DNA of 48,681 bases from the NCBI RefSeq assembly GCF_900101705.1, contig NZ_FNAC01000027.1, forward strand, positions 14,096-62,776. The letters run 5' to 3'. A model generated the notes under the pieces. That model had not been told where the DNA came from, did no database searches, and saw only the letters and a program-made list of their open reading frames with translations. Both the position numbers and the translations under genes were made by a program. Positions 42,441 through 48,681 of this stretch are shown here, piece by piece (within the stretch, counting starts at the first letter, position 1; each line of letters begins with the position of its first letter). The stretch is from Algoriphagus faecimaris. Its GTDB lineage: Bacteria > Bacteroidota > Bacteroidia > Cytophagales > Cyclobacteriaceae.

Positions 42441-43634
42441 CTACTCAAAGTAATTGAGGGTCTCATAGCCACCGTCACGGAGGTACTGATCCTTTTTCAT
42501 CAATTTCAGATCGCTTTGCATCATATCTTTAACCAGATCTTCCAAGGTGATTTTCGGTTCCCAGCCTAATTTTTCCTTGGCCTTGGTCGCATCTCCGATC
42601 AATAACTCGACTTCTGTTGGGCGGAAATATTTGGGGTCGACTTTTACCAATACGTCACCTATTTTGGGGGTTCGATGTTCGGGGTTCGATGTTCGATGTT
42701 CAAAATTCTGGCGTTCTAAGACAGTTACACTTTGAAATTTTTCTTTGTCCACCGAGTCTAAAATCCCGACCTCCTTTATGCCGGTCCCCTCCCAGCGAAG
42801 GTGGAGACCTGCTTCTGCAAAGGCCATTCGTACAAAGTCCCTTACCGGAGTAGTCTTGCCGGTAGCGATCACCCAATCCTCGGCCTCCTCTGCCTGCAAA
42901 ATCATCCACATCATTCGGACGTAATCCTTGGCATGCCCCCAATCCCGTTGGGCATCGAGATTACCCAAGTACAGCTTATCCTGTAATCCCAAGGCGATTC
43001 TTGCCGCTGCCCGAGTAATCTTTCGAGTCACGAAGGTTTCTCCTCGAAGAGGGGATTCATGGTTAAACAGGATACCATTGCTGGCAAAAATCCCATAGGC
43101 CTCCCTGTAATTTACGGTAATCCAAAAGGCATACATTTTGGCTACGGCATAGGGACTACGTGGATAGAAGGGAGTTTTCTCGGTTTGAGGAACTTCCTGC
43201 ACTTTACCGTACAGTTCGGAAGTTGAGGCCTGATAGATTCTCGTCTTTTTCTCCAAACCCAACAAGCGAATAGCTTCCAATAACCTCAAGGTGCCCAAGC
43301 CATCGGCATTTCCTGTATATTCCGGGGTTTCGAAGGACACATGGACATGAGACATTGCCGCCAGGTTGTAAATCTCATCCGGCTGGATTTCTTGGATCAA
43401 ACGGATGAGATTGGTACTGTCGGTCATATCCCCATAATGGAGGATAAAATTTCTATTTTCCTCGTGAGGGTCTTGATATAAATGGTCTATTCTATCCGTA
43501 TTAAAAAGGGAGGATCGACGCTTGAGTCCATGGACGATGTAGCCTTTTTTGAGTAAAAATTCGGATAGGTAAGCGCCGTCTTGGCCGGTGATGCCGGTTA
43601 TGAGGGCAACTTTTGAAGTTGAAGAGTTATTCAT
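42441..43634 (-). CDS. gmd: GDP-mannose 4,6-dehydratase with in-frame repeat insertion
   Basis: A 397-residue extended [23 protein letters not shown], the catalytic [10 protein letters not shown] and [28 protein letters not shown], and [20 protein letters not shown] are all typical. It converts GDP-mannose to GDP-4-keto-6-deoxymannose. It is longer than usual because residues about 308-325 ([16 protein letters not shown]) are encoded by TTCNNNG heptamers (42671-42705) inserted between LER and the conserved [12 protein letters not shown]. The frame stays open. It lies upstream of, and with, the fucose-synthase gene. Confidence 0.93.
   Translation of the reverse strand: MNNSSTSKVALITGITGQDGAYLSEFLLKKGYIVHGLKRRSSLFNTDRIDHLYQDPHEENRNFILHYGDMTDSTNLIRLIQEIQPDEIYNLAAMSHVHVSFETPEYTGNADGLGTLRLLEAIRLLGLEKKTRIYQASTSELYGKVQEVPQTEKTPFYPRSPYAVAKMYAFWITVNYREAYGIFASNGILFNHESPLRGETFVTRKITRAAARIALGLQDKLYLGNLDAQRDWGHAKDYVRMMWMILQAEEAEDWVIATGKTTPVRDFVRMAFAEAGLHLRWEGTGIKEVGILDSVDKEKFQSVTVLERQNFEHRTSNPEHRTPKIGDVLVKVDPKYFRPTEVELLIGDATKAKEKLGWEPKITLEDLVKDMMQSDLKLMKKDQYLRDGGYETLNYFE
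42671..42705. repeat. Heptamer repeat (TTCNNNG) inside the gmd reading frame
   Basis: Consecutive heptamers TTCGATG, TTCGGGG, TTCGATG, TTCGATG and the degenerate TTCAAAA lie within gmd. On the coding strand they read as repeated [15 protein letters not shown] residues that have no counterpart in the usual Gmd sequence. The same heptamer forms the arrays around the four-helix-bundle gene less than 1.6 kb away. Confidence 0.75.
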
Positions 43635-43656
43635 TTGTTTCGTTCGGCGTTTGAAG

Positions 43657-43740
43657 TTCGGGGTTCAGAGTTCGGGGTTCTGGGTTCCAGGTTCGAAGTT
43701 CGAAGTTCGATGTTCGGGGTTCGAGGTTCGGGGTTCGAAG
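43657..43740. repeat. Heptamer array, 12 units, between gmd and the four-helix-bundle gene
   Basis: Twelve uninterrupted 7-nt units, beginning TTCGGGG, TTCAGAG, TTCGGGG and ending TTCGAGG, TTCGGGG, TTCGAAG. All fit TTCNNNG with the phase never lost. It ends 6 bp before the stop codon of the four-helix-bundle gene. Confidence 0.9.
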
Positions 43741-43746
43741 GTTTGC

Positions 43747-44133
43747 TTAAGAATATTTGTTTCCTTTCCGTTCTGAGTTTTTGAGATAGATCATTAAAGA
43801 CTTAATCTTTGTTCTCAGTCTTTCTGTTCGGTTCAAAACTTCATCTAGTTCAATTTGATCAATATATACCGCGTCAAAGGCCCGATAAGCCTGTGATCTA
43901 GTTTCGGCATTTGAACCTCTAGCAATAGAAAGGAATTGTATAAACTCTTTATTTCCGTCCCTATCAAATCCTTCGGCTATATTATCCATTATAGAACCAG
44001 ATGAACCATTAATCTGACCTACCAATTTGAAGTCTTTGGAAAAATCAGACTTTCGAGTTAAGGATCGAATAAATTTGCACAACTCTCGAGCTTCTTTCCA
44101 GATTTCTAAATCTTCAAACTTCTCGATCTTCAT
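43747..44133 (-). CDS. Four-helix-bundle protein (23S rRNA intervening-sequence protein family)
   Basis: A 128-residue protein. FEDLEIWKEARELCKFIRSL, then GQINGSSGSIMDNIAEGFDR and FIQFLSIARGSNAETRSQAY form the family's helices with the conserved NIAEG and ExxxQ-like motifs. Related proteins (IVP/S23) are encoded in 23S rRNA intervening sequences of some bacteria, and others sit in polysaccharide loci. Function is unknown. It is bracketed on both sides by heptamer arrays (43657-43740 and 44150-44266), which separate it from gmd and fcl and suggest it is an insertion and not part of the sugar pathway. Confidence 0.88.
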   Translation of the reverse strand: MKIEKFEDLEIWKEARELCKFIRSLTRKSDFSKDFKLVGQINGSSGSIMDNIAEGFDRDGNKEFIQFLSIARGSNAETRSQAYRAFDAVYIDQIELDEVLNRTERLRTKIKSLMIYLKNSERKGNKYS

Positions 44134-44149
44134 GAAAAATAGTTTTTGG

Positions 44150-44266
44150 TTCGGGGTTCTTGGTTGAAAGTTCGGAGTTCAGAGTTCAGGGTTCAGAGTT
44201 CAGGGTTCAAGGTTCGGGGTTCAGGGTTCGGGGTTCGAAGTTCAGAGTTCGAGGTTCAAGGTTCAG
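44150..44266. repeat. Heptamer array, 16 units, between four-helix-bundle gene and fcl
   Basis: Sixteen uninterrupted units starting TTCGGGG, TTCTTGG, TTGAAAG, TTCGGAG and ending TTCGAAG, TTCAGAG, TTCGAGG, TTCAAGG, then a partial TTCAG. Nearly all fit TTCNNNG in the same phase and orientation as the array at 43657. An opposite-strand echo (AACGAACTTCGAAC) follows near 44284-44298. Confidence 0.9.
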
Positions 44267-44302
44267 TTTGAATGAACATGGAACAACGAACTTCGAACAA
44301 CT

Positions 44303-45301
44303 TTAATCGATTTTGACTTCCTTAAACTCTCCTTGATTTTCCAAAAACCATTGATACGTCTTGCGGATGCCGTCTTCGAGGGTGGTTTTGGCTTTCCAGC
44401 CGGCGGAGGTCATTTTGGAGACATCCATGAGTTTGCGGGGAGTGCCATCGGGTTTGGTGGAATCCCAGATGATCTCCCCTGTATGTCCCACGATTTTTTG
44501 GATGAGTAAGGCGAGTTCGCGGATAGTCAGGTCTTCTCCGGTGCCTACGTTGTAGAGGTTTTCGGTGAATTTATTCTCCAAGGCAAAGACCACCGCTTCG
44601 GCCAGGTCTTCTACATACAAAAACTCCCTCATCGGAGTACCACTACCCAATAAGGTTACTGGTGCATGATCTACAGATCCTTCGAACTTGTCGACTCCCG
44701 TCTCCAAGGTGCTCAGCATAGACAAAGCTTCGTGAAACTTCCGGATCATGGCGGGTAGCACATGGGAGGTTTTGAGGTCGAAATTATCAAAAGGCCCATA
44801 AAGATTGGTGGGCATCAAAGAGACAAAATCCTTTCCATATTGTTTGCGGATGGCTTCACAGGCTTTGACACCAGTGATTTTGGCGATGGCATACCATTCG
44901 TTGGTGGGTTCGAGTGGGCCTGTCAGCAAATACTCTTCCTTGAGCGGTTGTGGTGCTAGTTTAGGGTAAATGCAGGAAGAACCTAGAAAAATGAACTTTT
45001 GTACGTCAGCTTTGTGAGAAGAATCAATGAGATTATTTTGAATCTGCATATTCTCCATTAGAAAGGGATAGGGGTAATCATTATTGGCGAGAATCCCTCC
45101 TACTCGGGCAGCTGCATCAATGACCACTTCCGGTTTTTCTTTGGAAAAAAATTCTTGAACGGCTTGTTGATTTCGAAGATCTAGCTCTTTGGAAGTTTTT
45201 CCGACCAGATTTTTATAGTCTTCTTTTTCCAAGGCTCTCCAAATTGCTGAACCAACCATCCCATTATGCCCTGCAATGTATATTTTGGATTTTTTATTCA
45301 T
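44303..45301 (-). CDS. fcl: GDP-L-fucose synthase
   Basis: A 332-residue SDR: IYIAGHNGMVGSAIWRALEK, VIDAAARVGGILANNDYPYP, the catalytic GSSCIYPKLAPQPLKEEYLL and NEWYAIAKITGVK (YxxxK), then MPTNLYGPFDNFD and GSGTPMREFLYVEDLAEAVV. All are standard for the GDP-4-keto-6-deoxymannose epimerase-reductase (wcaG/fcl). With ManC and Gmd it completes the route to GDP-L-fucose. It is separated from the gmd gene by the heptamer-bracketed insertion. Confidence 0.93.
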   Translation of the reverse strand: MNKKSKIYIAGHNGMVGSAIWRALEKEDYKNLVGKTSKELDLRNQQAVQEFFSKEKPEVVIDAAARVGGILANNDYPYPFLMENMQIQNNLIDSSHKADVQKFIFLGSSCIYPKLAPQPLKEEYLLTGPLEPTNEWYAIAKITGVKACEAIRKQYGKDFVSLMPTNLYGPFDNFDLKTSHVLPAMIRKFHEALSMLSTLETGVDKFEGSVDHAPVTLLGSGTPMREFLYVEDLAEAVVFALENKFTENLYNVGTGEDLTIRELALLIQKIVGHTGEIIWDSTKPDGTPRKLMDVSKMTSAGWKAKTTLEDGIRKTYQWFLENQGEFKEVKID

Positions 45302-45341
45302 TTATAATTTGTCTCAGAAGGCCAAAGAGTTTATTTTTTTC

Positions 45342-45515
45342 TTGACACCGAGGAAAACCGAGTTGCACCGAGGACCACGGAGTCTTTTTTTTATTATTTG
45401 AGGGCCTGCCTAAGGCAGGAAGAGATAAACTGAGAAATTTGCTTTAAGCCCATAGAGATAATCGTATTTTTTGGTCACCGAGGGCCTCAGAAATACACGG
45501 AGGGCCACAGAGTTT
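45342..45515. repeat. ACCACGGAGG-type repeats downstream of the GxxExxY gene
   Basis: Words such as CACCGAGGAAAACCGAG, CACCGAGGACCACGGAG, TCACCGAGGGCCTCAG and ACACGGAGGGCCACAGAG recur. A CCTGCC-taa-GGCAGG hairpin (about 45405-45419) lies among them. The repeat ends 7 bp before the stop codon of the GxxExxY gene. No other gene is present in the gap. Confidence 0.75.
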
Positions 45516-45521
45516 TAAATT

Positions 45522-45905
45522 TTAAAGAGATACTCTTTGGATACCATCAATCATTCTAAGGGCTTTAAAATTTAATAGAAGGCCTCTTTTAAATCCACCA
45601 AATTTTAAATAGGTAAGTATTTGTGCGAGATGAATATCATTTAATTCTTCGACGGTTTTGGTCTCAATTACCAGCTCTTCATTGACCAACAGATCAATTC
45701 GGTAGCCATTTTCAACAAGTAGATCTTTATATTGAATAGATACAGGCACTTCCCTTCTGGCTATTAAACCACGGTTGACTAATTCGTATTGAAGGCATTT
45801 TTGATACGAAGACTCCAAAAGCCCAGGGCCTAGATGGCGATGTACTTCAATTGCAGCGCCTATAACTTGTTTGGTGAGTGAATCTTCAATCATCGTTATT
45901 TGCAC
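45522..45905 (-). CDS. GxxExxY protein
   Basis: A 127-residue protein with the defining GPGLLESSYQKCLQYEL (GxxExxY), then a PD-(D/E)xK-like core: SIQYKDLLVENGYRIDLLVN, ELVIETKTVEELNDIHLAQI and LTYLKFGGFKRGLLLNFKAL. The D-x(n)-ExK pattern suggests a nuclease fold, but activity is unproven for the family. It sits between polysaccharide genes and is bracketed by ACCACGGAGG-type repeats at 45342-45515 and 45906-46270, so it looks inserted. Confidence 0.9.
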   Translation of the reverse strand: MQITMIEDSLTKQVIGAAIEVHRHLGPGLLESSYQKCLQYELVNRGLIARREVPVSIQYKDLLVENGYRIDLLVNEELVIETKTVEELNDIHLAQILTYLKFGGFKRGLLLNFKALRMIDGIQRVSL

Positions 45906-46270
45906 TTAAACTTTTTTGTCACAGAGAGCAACCGAGGAGACACCGAGAGTCACAGCGTTTTTTCTTTTTTTATTTCTAAATAAACATCTTTGGCCCTCTG
46001 TGTAACTCTCCCGAAATGCTTCGGGACAAGTTGTGCATCCCTCCGTGGTCCTCTGTGTTCTCAAAAAAAGCGAGCTTGCGAGCACTTAGTGATCTTGGTG
46101 TTCTTAGTGGTTAATAAATAGCGAGCCTGCGAGAACTCCGTGGTCCTCTGTGTCAAACTCTATGGTCTTCCGTGCCCCAAATTATGCGAGCCAGCGAGCC
46201 CTTTCCCGATTCTCGGGACAAGTTGTGTCCTTCGTGTTCTTGGTGGTTAAAGAAAAGCGAGCTTGCCAAT
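45906..46270. repeat. ACCACGGAGG-type repeats and hairpin tokens upstream of the GxxExxY gene
   Basis: This gap holds no gene. It contains CACAGAGAGCAACCGAGGAG, CTCCGTGGTCCTCTGTG-type words on the opposite polarity, a GCGAGCTTGCGAGC hairpin token repeated about four times (near 46070, 46120, 46186, 46256), and the token CCCGATTCTCGGGACAAG (near 46008 and 46201) shared with the repeats at 25273-25750. Confidence 0.8.
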
Positions 46271-46271
46271 A

Positions 46272-47267
46272 TCAGGTCAAATCCGGATTTTCTTTTTCAA
46301 GCCGTTCATAGACCTTTTTGACCTCTTGAGATTTGGAGCGCTTGAGTACTAATAGGGCATCCGGAGTCATCACAATCAAGCTGTTTCTAATACCTACAAA
46401 TTCAGTATGGATGTCCGTTCCCAAGACCATATTCCCGTTTTTATCTACTGTCTTGCCTTGCTTTTTGAAGTAGGTAAAGATTTGTTCAAAGCTCCCCATA
46501 TCCGACCATTTAAAATCTGAGGGAACGACTTTGATCTTATTACTTTGCTCCATTACTGCATAATCCACCGAGATGGAAGGGATTTTGGCAGAGAGATCTT
46601 CTTTGAGGAAACCCTTATCCCGTTTTTCAAAAGCTTCTTTGGATCGTAGATAAACTTCGGGTTCGAATGCCTTTAACTCCTCCAAAAACAATCCTGCCTG
46701 AAAGCAAAACATCCCTGAGTTCCAGTAGAAGTTGCCCTTTTTAATAAATTCCTCTGCCGTATCCTGATTGGGTTTTTCTCTAAAGCTTTTTACTTCCTCC
46801 CCTTCCGCTTCTATGTATCCAAAGCCCGTTTCGGGTCGGGTAGCTTTGAGACCAAAGGTGACGATATAGCCTTCTTTTGCAAGTTGAATGGCCCGCTTGA
46901 CCGCTTTATCGTAAGCAGTGCCTGACTCGATGAGGTGATCTGAAGGGGTTACAAATAGAATATCCTCTGCTTCTACGGCGAAGGCAGCAAAAGCGATGGC
47001 GGCGGCTGTATTTCGGGGACAGGCTTCGATGATTTCCTGATATTCGGTGATTCCAGCCTTTTCCAGGTCCTTTCTAGAGAGTTGGTAATTGTCCTTATTT
47101 CCCACCACCAATACCTGATCGCAGTAGGCTTGATTACGTTTTGCTGTTTTTTGAAAAAGTGTTTCCCCTTCAAAAATCGGCAAGTACTGCTTGGGTTGTG
47201 TCTTTCGAGAGATGGGCCAAAGTCGGGAGCCTATACCGCCGGAAAGGATGAGGTTAATTATATGCAA
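46272..47267 (-). CDS. manC: Mannose-1-phosphate guanylyltransferase
   Basis: A 331-residue nucleotidyltransferase. LILSGGIGSRLWPISRKTQP with KQYLPIF is the pyrophosphorylase signature. FVTPSDHLIESGTAYDKAVK, ETGFGYIEAEGE and FYWNSGMFCFQAGLFLEEL continue the family pattern. It makes GDP-mannose for the gmd/fcl route. No C-terminal phosphomannose-isomerase domain is present, so it is the monofunctional form. It is the most upstream recognised gene of the cluster in the window. The phosphomannomutase and isomerase are not seen here. Confidence 0.92.
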   Translation of the reverse strand: MHIINLILSGGIGSRLWPISRKTQPKQYLPIFEGETLFQKTAKRNQAYCDQVLVVGNKDNYQLSRKDLEKAGITEYQEIIEACPRNTAAAIAFAAFAVEAEDILFVTPSDHLIESGTAYDKAVKRAIQLAKEGYIVTFGLKATRPETGFGYIEAEGEEVKSFREKPNQDTAEEFIKKGNFYWNSGMFCFQAGLFLEELKAFEPEVYLRSKEAFEKRDKGFLKEDLSAKIPSISVDYAVMEQSNKIKVVPSDFKWSDMGSFEQIFTYFKKQGKTVDKNGNMVLGTDIHTEFVGIRNSLIVMTPDALLVLKRSKSQEVKKVYERLEKENPDLT

Positions 47268-47281
47268 GGGAGAGGGGGTTT

Positions 47282-47398
47282 GGGACTTCGACTTCGCTCA
47301 GTCTGACAGGTTTGGGGTTCGGGACTTCGACTTCGCATAGTCTGACAGGTTCGGGGTTCGGGACTTCGACTTCGCATAGTCTGACAGGTTCAGGGTTT
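47282..47398. repeat. 39-bp tandem repeat, three units, upstream of manC
   Basis: Units begin at 47282, 47321 and 47360, each reading GGGACTTCGACTTCGC, then TAGTCTGACAGGTT (or CAGTCTGACAGGTT) and GGGGTTC. The period is 39 bp (13 codons), so frames stay open on both strands through it. This creates the repetitive 63- and 85-codon frames here, which I treat as artefacts. The 290 bp from 47569 to 47858 shows nothing else. Confidence 0.85.
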
Positions 47399-47858
47399 TC
47401 GACAGGGCCAAGCAGGGATGTTGTCGAATTGATGAATTGTTTCACTGATGAACTGGTAGTTGACCCATATTTTCAGGTTAAGGCTTCTATTCGAAAGTTA
47501 ATCAAGTTTTTACAGCTTCGCCCTTTCAGTCCCAATTTGAGTGAAAAATTAAGACAGGAGGCTAATTGAAATGGCCAAGGGGTGGCCTAGCGTAATCCTG
47601 TTTTATTTTTCTTTGTTTTTGGTACTTAGCTTTGTAAAGTAAGTTTAGAAAATAGATCTTAAGGATCTGATATTTTGGGGTTTATTTTATCAAAGGTGTC
47701 TTTTAAGCTAATAGGATCACCCTGACTGAAAGTACTAATTATGAACAAAGGTAATAAATCGAGCAAATTTAGTACTCAGATTTTGTTAAGTTTTTGTTCA
47801 AATTTATCTTGTTTTTTTTATATATGGATTTTTGCATTTTGTGTCCAACTCTTTGGTT

Positions 47859-48425
47859 TTAGTTCGGCCTGATTTGTTGGAGTTGGGCCCAATCCTGAAT
47901 ATGCCAAAACTGACTATGTCCGAAGTTTTCTGCCAGAAAGAGCTCATTGGATCCTAATTCAAATCGGAGTGAAGCCGGGCCTTCCTCGCCTGTGAGTTGC
48001 TCAAATACTTCAGTTCTTCTGCAAAAGGAGTCAAAACTAGCACCATAATCATAAATGCGAGAGAACCGGGCAATGGTGTTCTCATCGATGAAAAACTCAT
48101 AGGTGCTGCAAGGTTTGTTGCCGGGGTTTTTGACATAGCGCTTGGCTGAGAATTTTATGTTTCCCAGGTTGCTGCGGCAAATTACGGTAGGCAGTAATCC
48201 TTCCCTACTCATGAGTTCGAGCGACTTTAGCTCTTGGGCGAAAGGCTCATCTGCTTTAAGGCTTTTGGCCTGATCCAACTGAAAACTCATGTCCTTGAGC
48301 ATTTGAAAGGGATCAAATAGGACAGGTTTTCCAGCGTACTGATAGGATAATTTTTGGCCGTTGACCTCTTTGGTTTTGGCCCTGTACCCAGTTAGGGTTT
48401 TGTTAAGAAAGTTGAAAACATTCAT
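47859..48425 (-). CDS. Hypothetical protein, 188 residues
   Basis: No family recognised. The chain is soluble-looking with no signal peptide (MNVFNFLNKTLTGYRAKTKE). It has a beta-rich middle and end: GNIKFSAKRYVKNPGNK, STYEFFIDENTIARFSRIYD, then ASLRFELGSNELFLAENFGH. It is separated from manC by about 590 bp and has a different base composition from the repeats around it, so it is probably a resident gene. The last 256 bp of the window (48426-48681) show no gene. Confidence 0.6.
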   Translation of the reverse strand: MNVFNFLNKTLTGYRAKTKEVNGQKLSYQYAGKPVLFDPFQMLKDMSFQLDQAKSLKADEPFAQELKSLELMSREGLLPTVICRSNLGNIKFSAKRYVKNPGNKPCSTYEFFIDENTIARFSRIYDYGASFDSFCRRTEVFEQLTGEEGPASLRFELGSNELFLAENFGHSQFWHIQDWAQLQQIRPN

Positions 48426-48681
48426 GATGTTGGAAAAAAGGGGATAAACAAAAAGAATTCTTAGTATACAACGTAAGAACTACAAATGTATTATTTATTT
48501 CTTTAAACTACAATTCAATGTATATCTGTAGGGGTTTAGTGAATATGTGTTGGCTTTTTTGATTTAATCGAAGGAATGGGGTTGGGGAATTGATGGGAAG
48601 TTGTCAGGAAGTTTGGAGGAATGGAAGTTTGGATGTTGCAGATCCTTTTCGCTGCTTGGTATGGGCTTGATCACTATATGG

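Noticed and set aside
47254..47569. Repetitive frames on both strands (EVEVPNP-type and STSHSLTGSGFG-type)
   Set aside because: Produced by the 39-bp tandem repeat, whose period is a multiple of three; no independent coding signal.

Overview
The window looks like a chromosomal segment of a Bacteroidota bacterium, probably of the Cytophagales/Cyclobacteriaceae type. The evidence is a SusC/SusD pair, a DUF6520-like small exported protein, a Wzi-type outer-membrane protein, GxxExxY and four-helix-bundle (IVP) proteins, and very abundant short palindromic and microsatellite-like intergenic repeats. The genus is an inference. No rRNA, tRNA, CRISPR array or prophage was seen.

Layout. (1) 1-1.2 kb: two nearly identical 490-bp direct repeats, each carrying a minus-strand terminator hairpin. 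(2) 1.2-8.2 kb: a DUF6520-like peptide facing a minus-strand operon of a redoxin-like protein, SusC and SusD (outer-membrane uptake). (3) 8.2-9.9 kb: gene-poor DNA built of short interchangeable hairpins separated by GAAATA/TATTTC words. (4) 9.9-13.4 kb: a small XRE regulator, then a minus-strand operon of a TIR protein, a caspase-like peptidase and a small ThsB-like TIR protein. This resembles Thoeris systems with a caspase effector. A truncated second ThsB-like gene lies at its 5' end and an attC-like imperfect palindrome at its 3' end. (5) 13.4-23.9 kb: a 10-kb defence island bracketed by two diverged direct copies of a ~190-bp repeat. It holds an MmeI-like type IIL restriction-modification enzyme coupled to a membrane protein, an AlbA_2/Schlafen-type ATPase-like protein, a putAbiC-type abortive-infection protein, a truncated AbiH, an XRE-ImmA/IrrE regulator with palindromic operator, and decayed genes. 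(6) 24.4-25.2 kb: a fragment of a second Wzi-like gene and a RelE/ParE-type toxin-antitoxin pair. (7) 25.8-47.3 kb: a long minus-strand surface-polysaccharide (O-antigen/capsule) cluster.

The polysaccharide cluster supplies GDP-mannose (ManC), GDP-fucose (Gmd, Fcl), a second Gmd-like enzyme and a UDP-glucuronate-epimerase-like enzyme. It has five to six glycosyltransferases, a FkbM and a second methyltransferase, an AsnB-type amidotransferase, a NodU-type carbamoyltransferase, a Wzx flippase and a Wzy-type polymerase. The Wzi-like protein lies at the downstream end. The initiating sugar-phosphate transferase and Wza/Wzc export genes are not in the window. Base composition is patchy, with sharp switches inside genes, as expected for a locus assembled by recombination.

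Two small accessory genes inside the polysaccharide cluster are each bracketed by their own repeat family. The four-helix-bundle gene sits between arrays of a strictly phased heptamer (TTCNNNG), which also occurs in-frame inside gmd. The GxxExxY gene sits between arrays of an ACCACGGAGG-like repeat. These repeat-gene associations, the GAAATA hairpin arrays (with a compensatory change between copies) and the TIR-caspase operon are the points most worth a second look. All function calls come from reading motifs and overall protein character; no database search was run.
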